Source: Nocardioides sp. JQ2195
Lineage (GTDB): Bacteria; Actinomycetota; Actinomycetes; Propionibacteriales; Nocardioidaceae
DNA length: 64,000 nt
Assembly: GCF_012272695.1 (NCBI RefSeq)
Contig: NZ_CP050902.1
Span: 1,550,001-1,614,000, forward strand
Direction of reading: 5' to 3'
A program made the translations under genes and the position numbers. Positions 62,192 through 64,000 of the stretch are shown one piece after another. Within the stretch, counting starts at the first letter, position 1. Each line of letters starts with the position of its first letter. The notes beneath the pieces were generated by a model that was not told the origin of the DNA, did no database searches, and worked only from the letters and a program-made list of their open reading frames with translations.

Positions 62192-63108
62192 CGGACCACG
62201 TGACCTCCACCGAAGCACTGACCCGCACCGCTGCCGTCTTCGCCTCCGCAGCCGATGCGTTGGACCCGGCCCTGTATGCGCTGGCCAGGCCGCGGATGGC
62301 GCATCTGCTCGGCGTCGACGACGCCTGGCGCCCAGCGGAGCGGCACGACCGCCGGGCTCACCTGCCCGCCTGGCCGACCTCGGAGCTCTTCGACCGGGCC
62401 GACCGGGCAGTTCTGACGATGGCGGAGCAGTTCGTCCTCGACGTCTCGGAGGTCGATGACGAGCAGCGCGCGATGATCCGCGCGGCGATGGGCCCCGATG
62501 CGCCGGTCCTGGTCAACGTGCTCTACGCGATCGACGTCGAGCTGCGGCTGCGGGCTGCCTACGCCCAGCTCTTCGGGATCGATCCGTTCGAGCGGATCGA
62601 TCCCGGTCCGCTCGCCCCGCTGCCCGACGCCCTCAACCTGATGACCCGCGACATCGCCCGGCTGGATGCGCTGGATCCGTTGACCACCGAGCTGGTTCGG
62701 CTGCGCGGTGCCCGGATCCACAACTGCCGGATGTGCCAGGCGCTGCGGCATGCCGATGCCTTGGCGGCGGGAGGCGACGAGGAGATGTTCGCCAGGATCG
62801 ACGACCACGCCTCCGGTGGGTTCGACGAGCGGCACGAGCTGGCGCTGGCGCTGACCGACGCCGTGCTGATGTCCCCGGGAGAGTTCCCGTCCGGCCTCGC
62901 CAGCCGGCTGCACGAGCACTTCGGCGACGACGAGCTGGCCGAGATCGTCCTCGATGTCGAGCGCAACGCTCGCAACAAGATCGCGGTCGCCAATGCCACC
63001 GACGGTGACGGCGTGGGGGAGGGTCTGACCGTCTACGCCACTCCCGGTGGTGGTTTCGAGCTGGTCTCCACAGGACCGGGGGTCAGCGACCCGAGGGGGC
63101 GGTTCTGA
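62188..63108 (+). CDS. Carboxymuconolactone decarboxylase/AhpD-like protein
   Basis: A 306-residue two-domain-length CMD family protein. The AhpD-type active motif lies in RIHNCRMCQALRHADAL with Cys180 and Cys183; a helical N-terminal half precedes it. The Cys pair suggests peroxide- or disulfide-reducing activity rather than lactone decarboxylation. ATG 62188 overlaps the stop of a ten-codon ORF and has no ribosome site. It is divergent from the SnoaL/epoxide-hydrolase pair. Confidence 0.8.
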   Translation: MTDHVTSTEALTRTAAVFASAADALDPALYALARPRMAHLLGVDDAWRPAERHDRRAHLPAWPTSELFDRADRAVLTMAEQFVLDVSEVDDEQRAMIRAAMGPDAPVLVNVLYAIDVELRLRAAYAQLFGIDPFERIDPGPLAPLPDALNLMTRDIARLDALDPLTTELVRLRGARIHNCRMCQALRHADALAAGGDEEMFARIDDHASGGFDERHELALALTDAVLMSPGEFPSGLASRLHEHFGDDELAEIVLDVERNARNKIAVANATDGDGVGEGLTVYATPGGGFELVSTGPGVSDPRGRF

Positions 63109-63119
63109 AGGTGTCTCCG

Positions 63120-64000
63120 TCAGCCCTCGAGATCCTTGATCCGCTCGGCTGACGCATTCATCGCCGTGCGGTAGATGCCGCGCGCCTGGTAGGCGGTCTC
63201 GCCGGCCAGCCTGCGCTCGAAGACCTCGATGAAACAGCGGTGAGCGTCGATGCTGTCGGGATCCCCGAGCACCGCCCACTCGGCCAGCTGGCAGGCGAGG
63301 GGCAGGTCCTCACCAACAAGATCCCTCGCCCGCCGTACGAAGGCATCCGCACCCCCACCCAGCTTCACGACCTCACGTGCGTGGTCCTCCGTGCGAGGCG
63401 GCATCAGGTCGGCGGCGCGACCGTTCCACCACCCACCGTAGCGGCGGATCAGGTTGCGGATCACGAACTCGGGACGGTCGTGGACGGCTTGGAGGTAGGG
63501 CAACGACGCGAGTTCGCGGGGCGCTTCGAAGCCGGTCACGATCGCGTTGTGGTCGAGGCCCGCATTGAGGGCGTCGATCGTGTAGCTGGTGAGCAGCTCG
63601 AGATAGCGCGCCATGTTGGTGAACCGCTCCTGGATGCCGGCGCGATGGGTCAGCGGCATCCCGTGGCCGGGGATCACGACGGCCGGATCGTGCTCGGCGA
63701 TCCTACGGGCGGACCAGGCCCACTCCTCGGCATAGCGCTGCACCTTCTGCGGGTTGCCGGCATTCGGGAAGCCGTCGATCCACAGGTCGCCGACACAGGC
63801 CAGTCGTCGCCCGGGAATCCACACCCAGGTGCCGTCGTCGGTCTCTCCCTGCGCGTGGTTGAGCACGATCGTCTCGCCACCGATCTCCAAGGTGAGTGAG
63901 TCGCGATAGGTGGTGTCTGGCCAGTGGAACTCGTCCTCCTGGCTCGGCCACCAGGTCGCGGGTCGCCCGGCACCGGGTCCGCCGGACTGCCGACTGTTCG
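63120..64000 (-). CDS. Metallo-beta-lactamase/alkylsulfatase-like protein, 5'-truncated by the window
   Basis: About 293 residues are visible; the frame is open through base 64000, so the N-terminus with the HxHxDH motif is outside. Seen are LNHAQGETDDGTWVW, CVGDLWIDGFPN (bridging Asp), VVIPGHGMPL with the metal His intact, and the alkylsulfatase dimerisation signature RYGGWWNGRAADLMPP. It probably hydrolyses a sulfate ester, as SdsA/BDS1-type enzymes do. Unlike the relative at 49619, the GHG His is retained. Confidence 0.82.
   Translation of the reverse strand, partial: NSRQSGGPGAGRPATWWPSQEDEFHWPDTTYRDSLTLEIGGETIVLNHAQGETDDGTWVWIPGRRLACVGDLWIDGFPNAGNPQKVQRYAEEWAWSARRIAEHDPAVVIPGHGMPLTHRAGIQERFTNMARYLELLTSYTIDALNAGLDHNAIVTGFEAPRELASLPYLQAVHDRPEFVIRNLIRRYGGWWNGRAADLMPPRTEDHAREVVKLGGGADAFVRRARDLVGEDLPLACQLAEWAVLGDPDSIDAHRCFIEVFERRLAGETAYQARGIYRTAMNASAERIKDLEG

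Overview
The window is high-GC, densely coded DNA from an actinobacterium. Marker genes that are largely restricted to Actinobacteria (sepH, DUF3093, DUF3710, DUF3159, DUF4193, DUF5998, a DUF222/HNH '13E12' gene, an AcrA1-type reductase) and the frequent GTG starts point to the Propionibacteriales/Nocardioides neighbourhood. The genus is an inference from gene content, not a measured placement. No rRNA, tRNA, CRISPR array or transposase was recognised.

Bases 1-31.7 kb are core chromosome. The topoisomerase IV genes parE (cut by the window edge) and parC flank a small carbonic anhydrase and a lipoprotein/MFS pair resembling mycobacterial lprG-P55. Next come a GNAT/acyl-CoA-synthetase fusion, a DUF5998-phosphodiesterase pair, thymidine kinase, a rhodanese, a two-domain fatty acyl-CoA reductase, the division protein SepH, a TRIC channel, a sugar-lactone oxidase/MFS pair and ferrochelatase. 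From the inositol monophosphatase (20.7 kb) to the TrmA-type methyltransferase (31.7 kb) the order suhB-DUF4193-DUF3093-dut-DUF3710-OB fold-DUF3159-ceoC/ceoB-APC-trmA matches, from memory, M. tuberculosis Rv2701c-Rv2689c. It is interrupted here by a DUF4235 gene and by a DUF222/HNH gene lying beside two tandem-repeat arrays.

Bases 31.8-36.8 kb are a transition zone. A GntR regulator faces an MFS gene with a candidate operator and a short leaderless upstream ORF, followed by a TusA-like gene. Then come eroding genes: a frameshifted, truncated alcohol dehydrogenase, an internally deleted 2-oxoglutarate oxygenase, and an MFS gene with a doubtful start.

Bases 36.8-64 kb are an accessory catabolic region: four regulators (IclR and two TetR here, with GntR just outside), short-chain dehydrogenases, DUF1214 proteins, malate synthase G, a GlcG-like protein and an orphan solute-binding protein. 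Sulfur-ester chemistry is prominent: a TauD/AtsK-type dioxygenase, a formylglycine sulfatase plus a sulfatase relic, two metallo-beta-lactamase/alkylsulfatase-type proteins and a PAPS-type sulfotransferase. There are also two ketosteroid-isomerase-like proteins, a His-for-Lys DegT-family enzyme, SnoaL-like proteins, a luciferase-like oxidoreductase, two epoxide-hydrolase-type hydrolases and an AhpD/CMD protein. Several families occur twice. A palindrome with core TCCCG-N5-CGGGA recurs in intergenic regions here, suggesting a shared regulon. The most plausible reading is an undescribed pathway for a hydrophobic cyclic substrate (steroid- or terpenoid-like) that may pass through sulfate esters and feed two-carbon units to malate synthase; the substrate cannot be determined from sequence.

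Many genes start 6-7 nt after a TAnnnT hexamer, the pattern of leaderless actinobacterial transcripts.
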